Assembly: GCF_008364825.1 (NCBI RefSeq)
Contig: NZ_VTTO01000007.1
Span: forward strand, 248,001 to 312,000
Length of the DNA stretch: 64,000 nt
DNA from: Azospirillum sp. B21
GTDB taxonomy: Bacteria > Pseudomonadota > Alphaproteobacteria > Azospirillales > Azospirillaceae
Direction of reading: 5' to 3'
Shown: piece by piece, positions 36,823 to 45,435 of the stretch
Numbering within the stretch: the stretch's first letter is position 1
How the letters are laid out: each line of letters begins with the position of its first letter
Program-made: the position numbers and the translations under genes
Notes under the pieces: generated by a model
The model's input: only the letters and a program-made list of their open reading frames with translations
Told to the model about the DNA's origin: nothing
Database searches by the model: none

Positions 36823-37586
36823 TCCGGCTATCGAACATCGAAAAGCGTTTCGGCGAGCTGACCGTGCTGAAGGGCGTGTCCGTGACCGTGGCGGAAGGGC
36901 GCGTCACCGCGCTGATCGGCCCGTCCGGCGGCGGCAAGAGCACGCTTCTGCGCTGCATCAACCTGCTGGAAATCCCGACCTCCGGAACCGTGCGCATCGG
37001 GGAGGAGGAACTTTCCTTCCAGCCCGGCGGCAAGCCGACCTGGAAGGACATCCAGCGGCTGCGCGGCCAGACCGGCATGGTTTTCCAGAACTTCCAGCTC
37101 TTCCCCCACCGCACGGCGGTGGAGAATGTGATGGAAGGGCTGGTGACCGTGCAGAAATGGCCGGCGGAAAAGGCGCGCGAACGCGCGATGGCCCTGCTGC
37201 ACAAGGTCGGCATGGCCCACAAGGCCGATGCGTGGCCGGCGACCCTGTCGGGCGGCCAGCAGCAGCGCGTCGCCATCGCCCGCGCGCTGGCGCCGTCGCC
37301 CCGCGTGCTGCTGTGCGACGAACCGACCTCCGCGCTGGACCCCGAACTGTCGGGCGAGGTGGTGGAGGTGCTGGGCACGCTGGCGGCGGAGGGCACCACC
37401 ATGGTGATGGCCACCCACGACCTGCGCCTCGCCTCGCGCATCGCGCATGAGGTGGTGTTCCTCGACGGCGGCGAGGTGGTGGAGACCGGCCCCTCGCGGG
37501 AACTGTTCACCCACCCCAAGCGCGAGCGCACACAGCGCTTCATCGCCACCCTGACCCAGCAGGGGCAGCAGGGCGAAGGCGTCTGA
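36819..37586 (+). CDS. Amino-acid ABC transporter ATP-binding protein, cystine type (YecC/TcyN-like)
   Basis: A 255-residue ATPase starting at a GTG that overlaps the permease stop. Walker A GPSGGGKS (34-41), the Q-loop MVFQNFQLFPH, signature LSGGQQQRVA, Walker B VLLCDEPTSALDPE and the switch MATHDLRLAS are present. It completes the three-gene importer for cystine or a related polar amino acid. Confidence 0.92.
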   Translation: MIRLSNIEKRFGELTVLKGVSVTVAEGRVTALIGPSGGGKSTLLRCINLLEIPTSGTVRIGEEELSFQPGGKPTWKDIQRLRGQTGMVFQNFQLFPHRTAVENVMEGLVTVQKWPAEKARERAMALLHKVGMAHKADAWPATLSGGQQQRVAIARALAPSPRVLLCDEPTSALDPELSGEVVEVLGTLAAEGTTMVMATHDLRLASRIAHEVVFLDGGEVVETGPSRELFTHPKRERTQRFIATLTQQGQQGEGV

Positions 37587-37662
37587 AAACGCGTCGGGGG
37601 CCGCCGGGCGCGGGGTTGTCACCCCGGCTCGACGACCCCAGACGATCACGCAAGGTTGGGCT

Positions 37663-40323
37663 TTATTCGGCGGCTGTTTTCGTCTGGCCGACCACGCTCA
37701 GCACCGCCGGGCTCCGGTCGCTCTCCGGCTCGGCATAGGCGCGGCCATAATAGCTGTCGATGAGCAGCTGCCTGATCTCGGCAACCAGCGGATAGCGCGG
37801 GTTGGCGCCGGTGCACTGGTCGTCGAAGGCCGCCTCGGCGATCGCATCGACCCGCGCCAGGAACGCCGCCTCCGGCACCCCCGCCGCCTGGATCGAGGCC
37901 GGGATCTCCAGGGCCTGCTTCAGCTCCTCGACCCAGCCGATCAGCTTCTCCACCCGCTCATGGTCGCGGCTGCCGCCCAGTTCCAGATGCCGGGCGATCT
38001 GCGCATAGCGCGCCACGCCCTTGGGCCGGTCATACTGGCTGAACGCCGTTTGCTTGGTCGGGATGTCCGCCGCGTTGTAGCGGATCACGTTGGCGATCAG
38101 CAGCGCGTTGGCGATGCCGTGCGGAATGTGGAACTCCGCCCCCAGCTTGTGCGCCATCGAATGGCAGACCCCAAGGAAGGCGTTGGCAAACGCGATGCCG
38201 GCCAGCGTCGCCGCATTGTGCACCAGCTCCCGCGCCTTCGGGTCCTTCGAGCCGTTGCGGTAGGCCGAGGGCAGGTTCTCCTTCAGCAGCTTCAGCGCCT
38301 GCAGGGCCTGCCCGTCGGTGTACTCGTTCGCCACCACCGAGACATAGGCCTCCAGCGCATGCGTCACCGCGTCGATGCCGCCCGCCGCCGTCAGCCCCTT
38401 GGGCATGTCCATCACCAGGTTGGCGTCGATGATCGCCAGCGTCGGCGTCAACTCGTAATCGGCGATCGGGTATTTGGTGCCGGTGCGCTCGTCGGTCACA
38501 ACGGCGAAGGGCGTCACTTCCGAGCCGGTGCCGGACGTGGTCGGCACCGCCACCAGCTGCGCCTTCAAGCCCAGCTTGGGGAAGGTGTAGATGCGCTTGC
38601 GGATGTCCATGAAGCGCAGCGCCAGATCCTCGAACGCCACCTCGGGCGCCTCGTACATCACCCAGATGATCTTGGCCGCGTCCATCGGCGAGCCGCCGCC
38701 CAGCGCCAGGATCACGTCGGGCTGGAAGGCATTGGCCAGAGCGACGCCCTTGCGCACCACCGCCAGCGTCGGGTCGGCGCTGACCTCGAAGAAGGTCTCC
38801 ACCTCCAGCCCCAGCGACTTCAGCACGCGGACGCTCTCGGCGACATGGCCGTTCTCGAACAGGAAGCGGTCGGTGACGATCAGGCAGCGCTTCTTGCCGC
38901 GCAGCTCCTCAAGCGCAAACGGCAGGCAGCCGCGGCGGAAGTAGATCGACTTGGGCAGCTTGTGCCACAGCATGTTCTCCGCCCTCTTCGCCACCGTCTT
39001 CTTGTTGATCAGGTGCTGCGGCCCGACATTCTCGGAGATCGAGTTGCCGCCCCACGACCCGCAGCCCAGCGTCAGCGACGGCGCGAGGCGGAAATTGTAG
39101 AGGTCGCCGATGCCGCCATGCGACGACGGCGTGTTGATCAGGATGCGGGCGGTCTTCATCTTGTCGCCGAAATGGCGGATGCGTTCGGCCTGCTGGTCCT
39201 GGTCGGTGTAGAGGGCGGAGGTGTGGCCGATGCCGCCGAGCGCCACCAGCGCGGCGGCCTTGTCGCAAGCCTCATGGAAGTCCTTGGCGCGGTAGAGCGC
39301 CAGAGTGGGCGACAGCTTTTCATGGGCGAAGGGCTCGGCCTCGTCGACGTCCGTGACTTCGGCGATCAGCACCTTGGTGGCTTGGGGGACGGTGAGGCCG
39401 GCCATGGCAGCGATGGCGTGGGCGGGCTGGCCGACGATGTCGGCATTCAGATGGCCGTCGGTCAGCAGGACCTTGCGCACGGCATCGGCCTCGCGGGCCG
39501 ACAGGATGTAGCCGCCATGGTGGGCGAAGCGGTCGCGCACGGCGTCATAGACGGCATCGACCACCACCGCCGACTGTTCGGACGCGCAGACCACGCCGTT
39601 GTCGAAGGTCTTGGACATCAGGATGGAGGCCACCGCGCGCTTGATGTCGGCGAACTCGTCGATGACGGCCGGGGTGTTGCCGGCGCCGACGCCGATGGCG
39701 GGCTTGCCCGACGAATAGGCGGCCTTGACCATGCCCGGCCCGCCGGTGGCGAGGATCAGGTTGATGTCCGGGTGGTGCATGACGGCGTTGGAGAGCTCCA
39801 GCGAGGGCTCGTCGATCCAGCCGATGATGTCGTCGGGGGCGCCGGCCTCGACCGCGGCGGCGAGCACCAGGCGGGCGGCCTCGCAGGTCGATTTGCGGGC
39901 GCGGGGATGGGGGGAGAGGACCAGTCCGTTGCGGGTCTTCAGCGCGATCAGCGCCTTGAAGATGGCGGTGGAGGTCGGGTTGGTGGTGGGGACAATGCCG
40001 CAGATCAGGCCGACCGGCTCGGCGATGGTGAGGATGCCGGCATCATCGTCCTCCGACAGGACGCCGCAGGTCTTGTCGTCCTTGTACTTGTTGTAGATGT
40101 ATTCGGCGGCGAAGTGGTTCTTGATGACCTTGTCTTCCATCACGCCCATGCCGGTCTCCGCCACCGCCATCTTGGCGAGCGGAATGCGGGCGTCGGCGGC
40201 GGCAAGCGCCGCGCTGCGGAAGATCAGGTCCACCTTCTCCTGCGGATACTCGGCGAAGCGCGCTTGCGCCGCCTTCACGCGCGAGATCAGGGCGTTCAGG
40301 TCGGAGAGGGTCGTGACGGTCAT
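37663..40323 (-). CDS. adhE: Bifunctional acetaldehyde-CoA/alcohol dehydrogenase AdhE
   Basis: A cytosolic fermentation enzyme of about 886 residues that reduces acetyl-CoA to acetaldehyde and then ethanol. The N-terminal aldehyde dehydrogenase half has GLICGIVPTTNPTSTAIFKA and the catalytic Cys in FDNGVVCASEQS. The C-terminal iron-dependent alcohol dehydrogenase half has LALGGGSPMDAAKIIW, VPTTSGTGSEVTPF and the His-rich GVCHSMAHKLGAEFHIPHG. Length equals classical AdhE. Of three near-adjacent ATGs (40332, 40329, 40323), the last gives MTVTTLSDLN, the usual family start. It is divergent from nothing and sits just downstream of a fixK-like regulator and oxygen-sensor genes on the same strand. 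Confidence 0.94.
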   Translation of the reverse strand: MTVTTLSDLNALISRVKAAQARFAEYPQEKVDLIFRSAALAAADARIPLAKMAVAETGMGVMEDKVIKNHFAAEYIYNKYKDDKTCGVLSEDDDAGILTIAEPVGLICGIVPTTNPTSTAIFKALIALKTRNGLVLSPHPRARKSTCEAARLVLAAAVEAGAPDDIIGWIDEPSLELSNAVMHHPDINLILATGGPGMVKAAYSSGKPAIGVGAGNTPAVIDEFADIKRAVASILMSKTFDNGVVCASEQSAVVVDAVYDAVRDRFAHHGGYILSAREADAVRKVLLTDGHLNADIVGQPAHAIAAMAGLTVPQATKVLIAEVTDVDEAEPFAHEKLSPTLALYRAKDFHEACDKAAALVALGGIGHTSALYTDQDQQAERIRHFGDKMKTARILINTPSSHGGIGDLYNFRLAPSLTLGCGSWGGNSISENVGPQHLINKKTVAKRAENMLWHKLPKSIYFRRGCLPFALEELRGKKRCLIVTDRFLFENGHVAESVRVLKSLGLEVETFFEVSADPTLAVVRKGVALANAFQPDVILALGGGSPMDAAKIIWVMYEAPEVAFEDLALRFMDIRKRIYTFPKLGLKAQLVAVPTTSGTGSEVTPFAVVTDERTGTKYPIADYELTPTLAIIDANLVMDMPKGLTAAGGIDAVTHALEAYVSVVANEYTDGQALQALKLLKENLPSAYRNGSKDPKARELVHNAATLAGIAFANAFLGVCHSMAHKLGAEFHIPHGIANALLIANVIRYNAADIPTKQTAFSQYDRPKGVARYAQIARHLELGGSRDHERVEKLIGWVEELKQALEIPASIQAAGVPEAAFLARVDAIAEAAFDDQCTGANPRYPLVAEIRQLLIDSYYGRAYAEPESDRSPAVLSVVGQTKTAAE

Positions 40324-40502
40324 GGTCATCATCCACTTGCTGTCCGCGAAGAACGCCGTGACGCCGTCGCGGTGATGTGTGCGGAAAAGCCGTGGGATGT
40401 GCCGTTAAGGCGCACCGCTGCAGTCCGGGACGCCCAGAGAACCTTTGGGGCGCCCGGCGCACGGCCGGTTCTTCGAAACTTTTGAAGATCAGGCAGTAAG
40501 GA

Positions 40503-41231
40503 TCAGAAGCCGCCGGCGAGGTCGGCCAGGGCGTCGCGGTCCAGCAGTTCCAGCTTGCCGCCGACGAGGATGCGGATCAGGCGGGTCGACTTCAGCTTGG
40601 TCAGTGTGCGCGACACGGTCTCGGTGGTCAGGCCCAGATGGTCGGCGATGTCGCTGCGGCCCATCGGCAGGTCGATGGTCTGCTCGCCGCCCTTGCGGTC
40701 GCTGAGGCGCAGCAGGAAGGTGGCGACCTTCTCGGCGGCCGACTTGCGGCCCAGCAGCACCATCTGGTCCTGCGCGGCGATCAGCTCCGAGGTGGTCGCC
40801 GACAGGAGCTTGCGGGCGAAGGCCGGCTGCGCGTCCATCAGGGCGTCCAGTTCCAGCCGCGGGATGCGCTGGATCGTGGTCGCCGTGACGGTTTCGGCGG
40901 TGTAGAGATACTGGGCGGCGAAGGCCAGACCCATCATGTCGCCGGCCTGCAGGAAGCCGATGATCTGGCGCCGGCCGTCGGGCAGCATCTTGTAGAGGCG
41001 GACCATGCCGCTCATCACCCGGAACACCGAACCGGCCGCATCGCCTTCGCTGAACACCGTGGTCTCGCGCTCGTAGACCTTGGAGTGGCCCAGGCTGGCG
41101 AGCGGATCGGCGGGGTTGCGCGGCTGGATGGCGGCGCCCATGCCGGAGGCGGGGGAAATCGCCAGGGCGGAGACCAGATAACCAGGAACGGCGCGGTTGG
41201 CGTGGGCGGCAATGGCGGCGTGCGTGGACAT
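40503..41231 (-). CDS. Crp/Fnr family regulator, FixK type
   Basis: A 242-residue regulator with a cyclic-nucleotide-binding-like beta roll (SKVYERETTVFSEGDAAGSVF) and a C-terminal helix-turn-helix ending in IADHLGLTTETVSRTLTKLK. The ETVSR recognition helix is that of Fnr/FixK proteins that read TTGAT half sites. There are no Cys residues to hold an Fe-S cluster, so it is not itself an Fnr oxygen sensor and is better placed in the FixK class, controlled by transcription. It lies between adhE and the FixLJ-like genes, with four TAC(C/G)TA hexamers in front of it. Confidence 0.87.
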   Translation of the reverse strand: MSTHAAIAAHANRAVPGYLVSALAISPASGMGAAIQPRNPADPLASLGHSKVYERETTVFSEGDAAGSVFRVMSGMVRLYKMLPDGRRQIIGFLQAGDMMGLAFAAQYLYTAETVTATTIQRIPRLELDALMDAQPAFARKLLSATTSELIAAQDQMVLLGRKSAAEKVATFLLRLSDRKGGEQTIDLPMGRSDIADHLGLTTETVSRTLTKLKSTRLIRILVGGKLELLDRDALADLAGGF

Positions 41232-41334
41232 GGTGGCCTCGACCTTTTCGGTGCGGTGCGCTCCGGTTCGTTCCGGGGTGCATCTGATGGCCTGAAGCTA
41301 TCGATCCGCCGCCGTCCTGTGCAGTTCGGTGATG

Positions 41335-41372
41335 TACCTAAGGAAGTTTGCGTACGTAAGTGTACCTACGTA
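41335..41372 (-). promoter_or_regulatory. Cluster of TAC(C/G)TA hexamers upstream of the fixK-like gene
   Basis: Hexamers lie at 41335-41340 (TACCTA), 41353-41358 (TACGTA), 41363-41368 (TACCTA) and 41367-41372 (TACGTA), about 100-140 bases before the fixK-like start. Such spaced, palindromic motifs are what LuxR/FixJ-type regulators bind, and a fixJ-like gene lies next door. Assignment to that protein is inference. Confidence 0.55.
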
Positions 41373-41387
41373 GCGGGCCGTATCCGA

Positions 41388-41813
41388 TCAGGCGGCGGCG
41401 GCCGGCGACGGCATCAGACCGTTCAGCATGTCGATCAGCTGATCCTCGTCGAACGGCTTCTCCAGCACGGCGACCACACCGGCCTCCTTGGCGCGGGCGA
41501 AGGTCGCGGGGTCGCCGCGGCCGGACACCATGATCACCGGCATGCCGTGCAGGTCGCCGCCGTGGCGCTCCAGGAACTCCAGGCCGCTCATCACCGGCAT
41601 ATGCAGGTCGAGAACGAGGCAGCCCTGCGGGTTCCCGTCGTAACGGTCGAGGAATTCCCGGCAGGACGAAAAGTCCCGCACGTCGAAGGAGAAGGCTTCA
41701 AGCAGGGCCTTCAGGGAGTCGCGGACCGGCTCATCGTCGTCGACGATGTGGACGATTCCGGCACCCGGTTCCCCGCCCGGCCCGTTGCCCGGCTTGTTGC
41801 CCAGGTGATCCAT
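41388..41813 (-). CDS. Single-domain response regulator (receiver only)
   Basis: A 141-residue protein consisting of a receiver domain (HIVDDDEPVRDSL, phospho-acceptor D69 in LVLDLHMPVMSG, Lys in LEKPFDEDQ) with a Gly/Pro-rich N-terminal tail and no output domain. GGAGG five bases before the ATG supports the start. It can act as a phosphate sink or inhibitor of the adjacent FixL-like kinase, comparable in role to FixT, although it is a receiver by sequence. A TTGAT-N4-ATCA site lies about 120 bases upstream. Confidence 0.88.
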   Translation of the reverse strand: MDHLGNKPGNGPGGEPGAGIVHIVDDDEPVRDSLKALLEAFSFDVRDFSSCREFLDRYDGNPQGCLVLDLHMPVMSGLEFLERHGGDLHGMPVIMVSGRGDPATFARAKEAGVVAVLEKPFDEDQLIDMLNGLMPSPAAAA

Positions 41814-41928
41814 GACGGCCTCCGAACTTCCATGCAGACAAGAACAGCGCCGAGGGTGCGGCGCGTCATGGAAGATAAAAGGCTGCGGAGGGTGCCGATA
41901 TACGGACCATTGCGTATGCGGCGCTGTT

Positions 41929-41942
41929 TTGATGCAGATCAC
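41929..41942 (-). promoter_or_regulatory. Fnr/FixK-type box upstream of the lone receiver gene
   Basis: TTGATGCAGATCAC differs from the Fnr/FixK consensus TTGAT-N4-ATCAA at one base only. It overlaps the stop codon of the fixJ-like gene and lies 116-129 bases before the receiver start. Together with the neighbouring fixK-like gene it suggests FixK-driven expression of the receiver. Confidence 0.65.
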
Positions 41943-42643
41943 CCGCCGCCGGGGACCACGCCCGCGGCGATCGCCATGCGCACCAGGGTCGGCAGGCTGT
42001 CGGCCCGCATCTTCTCCATCACGCGGGCGCGGTGGATCTCCACGGTGCGCGGGCTGATCGACAGTTCGAAGGCGATAACCTTGTTCGACTTGCCGGCCAC
42101 CAGCCAGCGCAGCACATCCATTTCCCGAGGTGTCAGGGCGGCGAGGCGGTCCAGAACCTCCGGCGGCGCCGAGACGGCGGGCGGGGATGCCGACTGTTCC
42201 GAGACCACGGCCGGCGGGGCGGCATCTGCGGTCCGGCTTTCCGACGCGCGGGCAAGGGTGAGGGCGGAGCGCACGGCAATGAGCAGCGCCTCCTCCTCGA
42301 ACGGCTTCTCGACGAAATCGACCGCCCCCGCCTTCATCGCGCGCACGGCGAGCGGGACGTCGCCATGGCCGGTCATCACCACCACCGGCATGGAATGGCC
42401 GCCGCGGGTCAGCCGTTCCTGCACGTCCAGGCCGCTCATCTGCGGCATCCGCACATCGACCAACAGGCAGCCGGGGCGCGACGGCGCGCCGGACTCCAGG
42501 AAGCCGAGCGGGGTGGAGAAGCTCTCCACCCGGAATCCGGCGCAATCCAGCAGGACTTCCAGGGAATCGCGGATGGCGTCGTCGTCGTCGAGGATGAAGA
42601 CGGTGAGGTCGGAATCCGCATTGGGCATGGCGTCAGCGGGCAT
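41939..42643 (-). CDS. fixJ: FixJ-like response regulator
   Basis: A 234-residue regulator with an N-terminal receiver (VFILDDDDAIRDS, phospho-acceptor D63 in LLVDVRMPQMSG, Lys in VEKPFEEE) and a C-terminal LuxR-type helix-turn-helix (LTPREMDVLRWLVAGKSNKV, then ISPRTVEIHRARVMEKM). This layout and linker are those of FixJ/TodT. The linker between domains is longer than in rhizobial FixJ and rich in Ala/Pro/Ser. It starts inside the 3' end of the kinase gene with GGAGG upstream. Confidence 0.9.
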   Translation of the reverse strand: MPADAMPNADSDLTVFILDDDDAIRDSLEVLLDCAGFRVESFSTPLGFLESGAPSRPGCLLVDVRMPQMSGLDVQERLTRGGHSMPVVVMTGHGDVPLAVRAMKAGAVDFVEKPFEEEALLIAVRSALTLARASESRTADAAPPAVVSEQSASPPAVSAPPEVLDRLAALTPREMDVLRWLVAGKSNKVIAFELSISPRTVEIHRARVMEKMRADSLPTLVRMAIAAGVVPGGG

Positions 42644-44207
42644 CGCCGGCCTCCAGGACAGCATCCCCACCCGAATCCGATGCGGACAGCGGAACGGTGA
42701 AGGCGAAGCTGGCGCCCGATGCCGGGGGTGTCGCCGGAGGCTCCAGCCACAGCCGCCCGCCATGGGCCTCGATGATGGAGCGGCAGATCGACAGGCCCAG
42801 CCCCATGCCGCTGCTCTTGGTGGTGACGAAGGGCTGGAACAGCTGGGCGCGCACCGTCTCCGGCACGCCGGGACCGCTGTCGCCGATGGCGACGCGGCGG
42901 AAGGCGGGCTCGCCCGGCTCCGCACCGGTGTGGACGGTCAGCACCCGCTGCGCCCCTGCCGGGGTTCCCTGCGCCATCGCCTCGATCGCGTTGCGGACGA
43001 GGTTGAGGATCACCTGCTGGACCTGGACCTTGTCGATGAGGACCAGCGGGTCGGCGGCATCGAAGTCGAAGCGCACATGAAGCTCCCGCTCCTTGGCGCC
43101 GACGAGGGCGAGCGCGCTCGCCTCCTCCACCACCTTGTTGAGCGGCTCGACGGAGCGGTGGGTCTTGCCCTTTTCGATGAAGCTGCGCAGGTGGCGGATG
43201 ATCTGGCCAGCGCGGGTGGCCTGGGCGCTCGCCTTGTCGACCATGTCCATCGCCTTGGACACCGTTTCCGGCCGTTCCATCAACCGCTTGGCGGCCTTGG
43301 CGTAGTTGATGACGGCGGTCAGCGGCTGGTTCAACTCGTGCGCCAGCGTCGAGGCCATCTGGCCCATGGCGCTGACCCGGCTGACATGCAGCAGTTCCGA
43401 CTGAAGCTCCTGCAGGCGCCGTTCGGTCGCCTGACGTTCGGTCAGGTCGCGGACGAAGCCGGTGAAGCGGCGCTGGCCGGCCAGCAGCACCTCACCCACC
43501 GCCAGTTCCATCGGGAACACCGACCCGTCGCGCCGCAGGCCGGAGACGATGCGGCCGATGCCGATGATGCGGCGCTCCCCCGTCCGCCCGTAGCGCTCCA
43601 GATAGCCGTCATGCTGCTCCCGGTAGGGCGAGGGCATCAGCATGCTGATGTTGCGGCCGATCACCTCCGCCGCCGCATAGCCGAACAGCCGTTCGGCCGC
43701 CGGGCTGAAGGATTCGATCAGCCCCTTCTCGTCGATGACGATGATCGCTTCCGGCACCGTTTCCAGGATGGAGGTCAGGCGGGCCTCGCGCTCCCGCAGC
43801 GCCGCCTCCGCCTGCTTGGCCGCGGTCAGGTCGCGGATGATGCCGATATAGACGGGGGCGCCGTCCTGGCTCGCCTCGCCGATCGACAGATCCATGGGGA
43901 AGCAGGAGCCGTCCTTGCGCAGGCCGGTCACCTCGCGCCCGATGCCGATGATGCGGCGTTCGCCGGTGCGGTGGTAGCGCTCCAGATAGCCGTCATGTTC
44001 CTCCCGATAGGGGGATGGCATCAGCATCTTGACGTTGCTGCCGATCACCTCGGCGGCGGTCCAGCCGAACAGGCGCTCGCAGGCAGGATTGAAGGTCTTG
44101 ATCCGGCCCCGGTCGTCGATGATGACGATCCCGTCGGGCACGGTGTCCAGCATCGCCTGCAGCTGCGAAAGCGCGTCCAGGTTTTCATCCCGGATGTCGT
44201 CGGCCAC
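42633..44207 (-). CDS. fixL: FixL-like haem PAS oxygen-sensing histidine kinase with two PAS domains
   Basis: A soluble 524-residue kinase starting at GTG 44207 (TGAGGG seven bases upstream). Two PAS domains (about 15-130 and 145-257) each carry the full FixL haem-pocket pattern: H71, R77, I86, R91 in the first and H199, R205, I214, R219 in the second, with the same spacing as H200, R206, I215 and R220 of Bradyrhizobium FixL. The kinase core has H290 in LAHELNQPLTAV, the N box LNLVRNAIEAM, GDSGPGVP and the G box SSGMGLGLSICRSI. No membrane helices. It is translationally coupled to the fixJ-like gene. Confidence 0.92.
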   Translation of the reverse strand: MADDIRDENLDALSQLQAMLDTVPDGIVIIDDRGRIKTFNPACERLFGWTAAEVIGSNVKMLMPSPYREEHDGYLERYHRTGERRIIGIGREVTGLRKDGSCFPMDLSIGEASQDGAPVYIGIIRDLTAAKQAEAALREREARLTSILETVPEAIIVIDEKGLIESFSPAAERLFGYAAAEVIGRNISMLMPSPYREQHDGYLERYGRTGERRIIGIGRIVSGLRRDGSVFPMELAVGEVLLAGQRRFTGFVRDLTERQATERRLQELQSELLHVSRVSAMGQMASTLAHELNQPLTAVINYAKAAKRLMERPETVSKAMDMVDKASAQATRAGQIIRHLRSFIEKGKTHRSVEPLNKVVEEASALALVGAKERELHVRFDFDAADPLVLIDKVQVQQVILNLVRNAIEAMAQGTPAGAQRVLTVHTGAEPGEPAFRRVAIGDSGPGVPETVRAQLFQPFVTTKSSGMGLGLSICRSIIEAHGGRLWLEPPATPPASGASFAFTVPLSASDSGGDAVLEAGDAR

Positions 44208-44280
44208 GTCCAAACCCTCACGTGAAATCAGTCGGCTGTCATTCGTCTCCGCCAACAGAGTAGTTGAGTGCAACCGTCGG

Positions 44281-45357
44281 TCAAGGCTGCAGATCGGGCG
44301 AGGAGACCACTGCCCCGCTGCCGAGGGCGTCCAGCTCCAGATCGTCAACCGCGAGGTTCTTGGCCTTGGCCTCCACCTCGAAATCGGCCCAGGAGAGGTG
44401 GTCCGCCACCAGCCGGTTCACGGCGCGGTTCCACATGCGCTGGGAATGGGCGCGCAGATCCTTCGTGGTCAGCCCGCGCGCCGCCAGCGCCGCATAGTCC
44501 GGCAGGCTGTCGGCCGGCCAGTCCGCCAGCAGATCCTCGCGCGACACGCTGATGTGGGCGACCGGGCGCACCCCGCGCCACGAGCCGATCACGGCGGCGA
44601 TGCGCGGATCGTCGGGACGCAGATACTCCCCTTGCGTGCGGACCCAGTGATGGTGGAGGTCGAGCACGATCGGCACGGCGCCGGCCAGCGGCAGCAGGTC
44701 GTCCAGGCCGAAGGACATCTCGTCGTTCTCGACGGTCAGCAGGTTGCGCGCATCCTCCGACAGCAGGGCGAGACCGCGGCGGAAGCCGGCGATCCCCTCC
44801 CCGCGCCCGCCGCCATGGATGTTGACGTGGGCGCCCCGCGGGTGCCAGCCGCCGGCCAGCCCCATCATCCGCAGGATGTCGGCATGGTATTCCAGCTCCG
44901 CCACCGAATTGTCGAGGGTGGACGGGTTGGCGCTGTTCAGCACGCAATACTGGTCCGGATGCAGCCCGATGCGGATCCCCGCCTCCATCGCCTTGCGGCC
45001 GGCATGCTCCAGCCCGCTCCGCACAAGCGCCTGGATGCCGGGCTGGCGGTAGAGCGGCCGTCCGATCTCGTGCGTGTAGGCCGGCAGCAGCCCGCTGTTG
45101 ACGCGCAGCAGGCGGCGGTAGGCCGGATGCCGCGCGACCTCGTCCAGCTGCAGATGCAGGGCCAGCAGGTTGCGGCGCAGCACCTCGGTCAGTTTTTCCT
45201 CGGCGCGGGCGGGGCCCAGCTTGCTCAGCGTCGCGATGGTGACGGTGCCGGGATTCATGCGCTTGGCAAGTCCGGCGTCGCCATCGGGCGGGATATACTG
45301 GCAGCACCAGCCGAAGCGGGGGGCGGAGGGGGACGGGATATGAGCGCTGTCGGGCAT
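44281..45357 (-). CDS. uvsE: UV damage endonuclease UvsE/UvdE
   Basis: A 358-residue DNA repair nuclease that nicks 5' to UV photoproducts. Family sequences include TLSKLGPARAEEKLTEVLRRN, LRVNSGLLPAYTHE, IGLHPDQYCVLNS, the metal-ligand segments NIHGGG and TVENDEMSFGLDDL, and LDLHHHWVRT. These give the TIM-barrel metal ligands (several His, Glu and Asp). Its gene is separated from the fixL-like gene by about 75 bases and reads the same way. No LexA box was recognised upstream. Confidence 0.88.
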   Translation of the reverse strand: MPDSAHIPSPSAPRFGWCCQYIPPDGDAGLAKRMNPGTVTIATLSKLGPARAEEKLTEVLRRNLLALHLQLDEVARHPAYRRLLRVNSGLLPAYTHEIGRPLYRQPGIQALVRSGLEHAGRKAMEAGIRIGLHPDQYCVLNSANPSTLDNSVAELEYHADILRMMGLAGGWHPRGAHVNIHGGGRGEGIAGFRRGLALLSEDARNLLTVENDEMSFGLDDLLPLAGAVPIVLDLHHHWVRTQGEYLRPDDPRIAAVIGSWRGVRPVAHISVSREDLLADWPADSLPDYAALAARGLTTKDLRAHSQRMWNRAVNRLVADHLSWADFEVEAKAKNLAVDDLELDALGSGAVVSSPDLQP

Positions 45358-45435
45358 CGGTCGGCACTGTGAAGCGGACGGGTCCCTTGATATGGACCGC
45401 CGGCAACCACCGTCCACCGTATGGACGCAACGGAG

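Noticed and set aside
40470..40490. Possible Fnr box upstream of adhE around TTTTGAAGATCAGG
   Set aside because: Half-site spacing is wrong for TTGAT-N4-ATCAA.
40503..41231. Oxygen-sensing Fnr protein
   Set aside because: No Cys residues are available to bind a 4Fe-4S cluster; FixK class is preferred.
40638..44225. A 1195-codon plus-strand frame across the fixK/fixJ/fixL region
   Set aside because: All real genes here are on the minus strand with full domains; the plus-strand translation has no recognisable domain.
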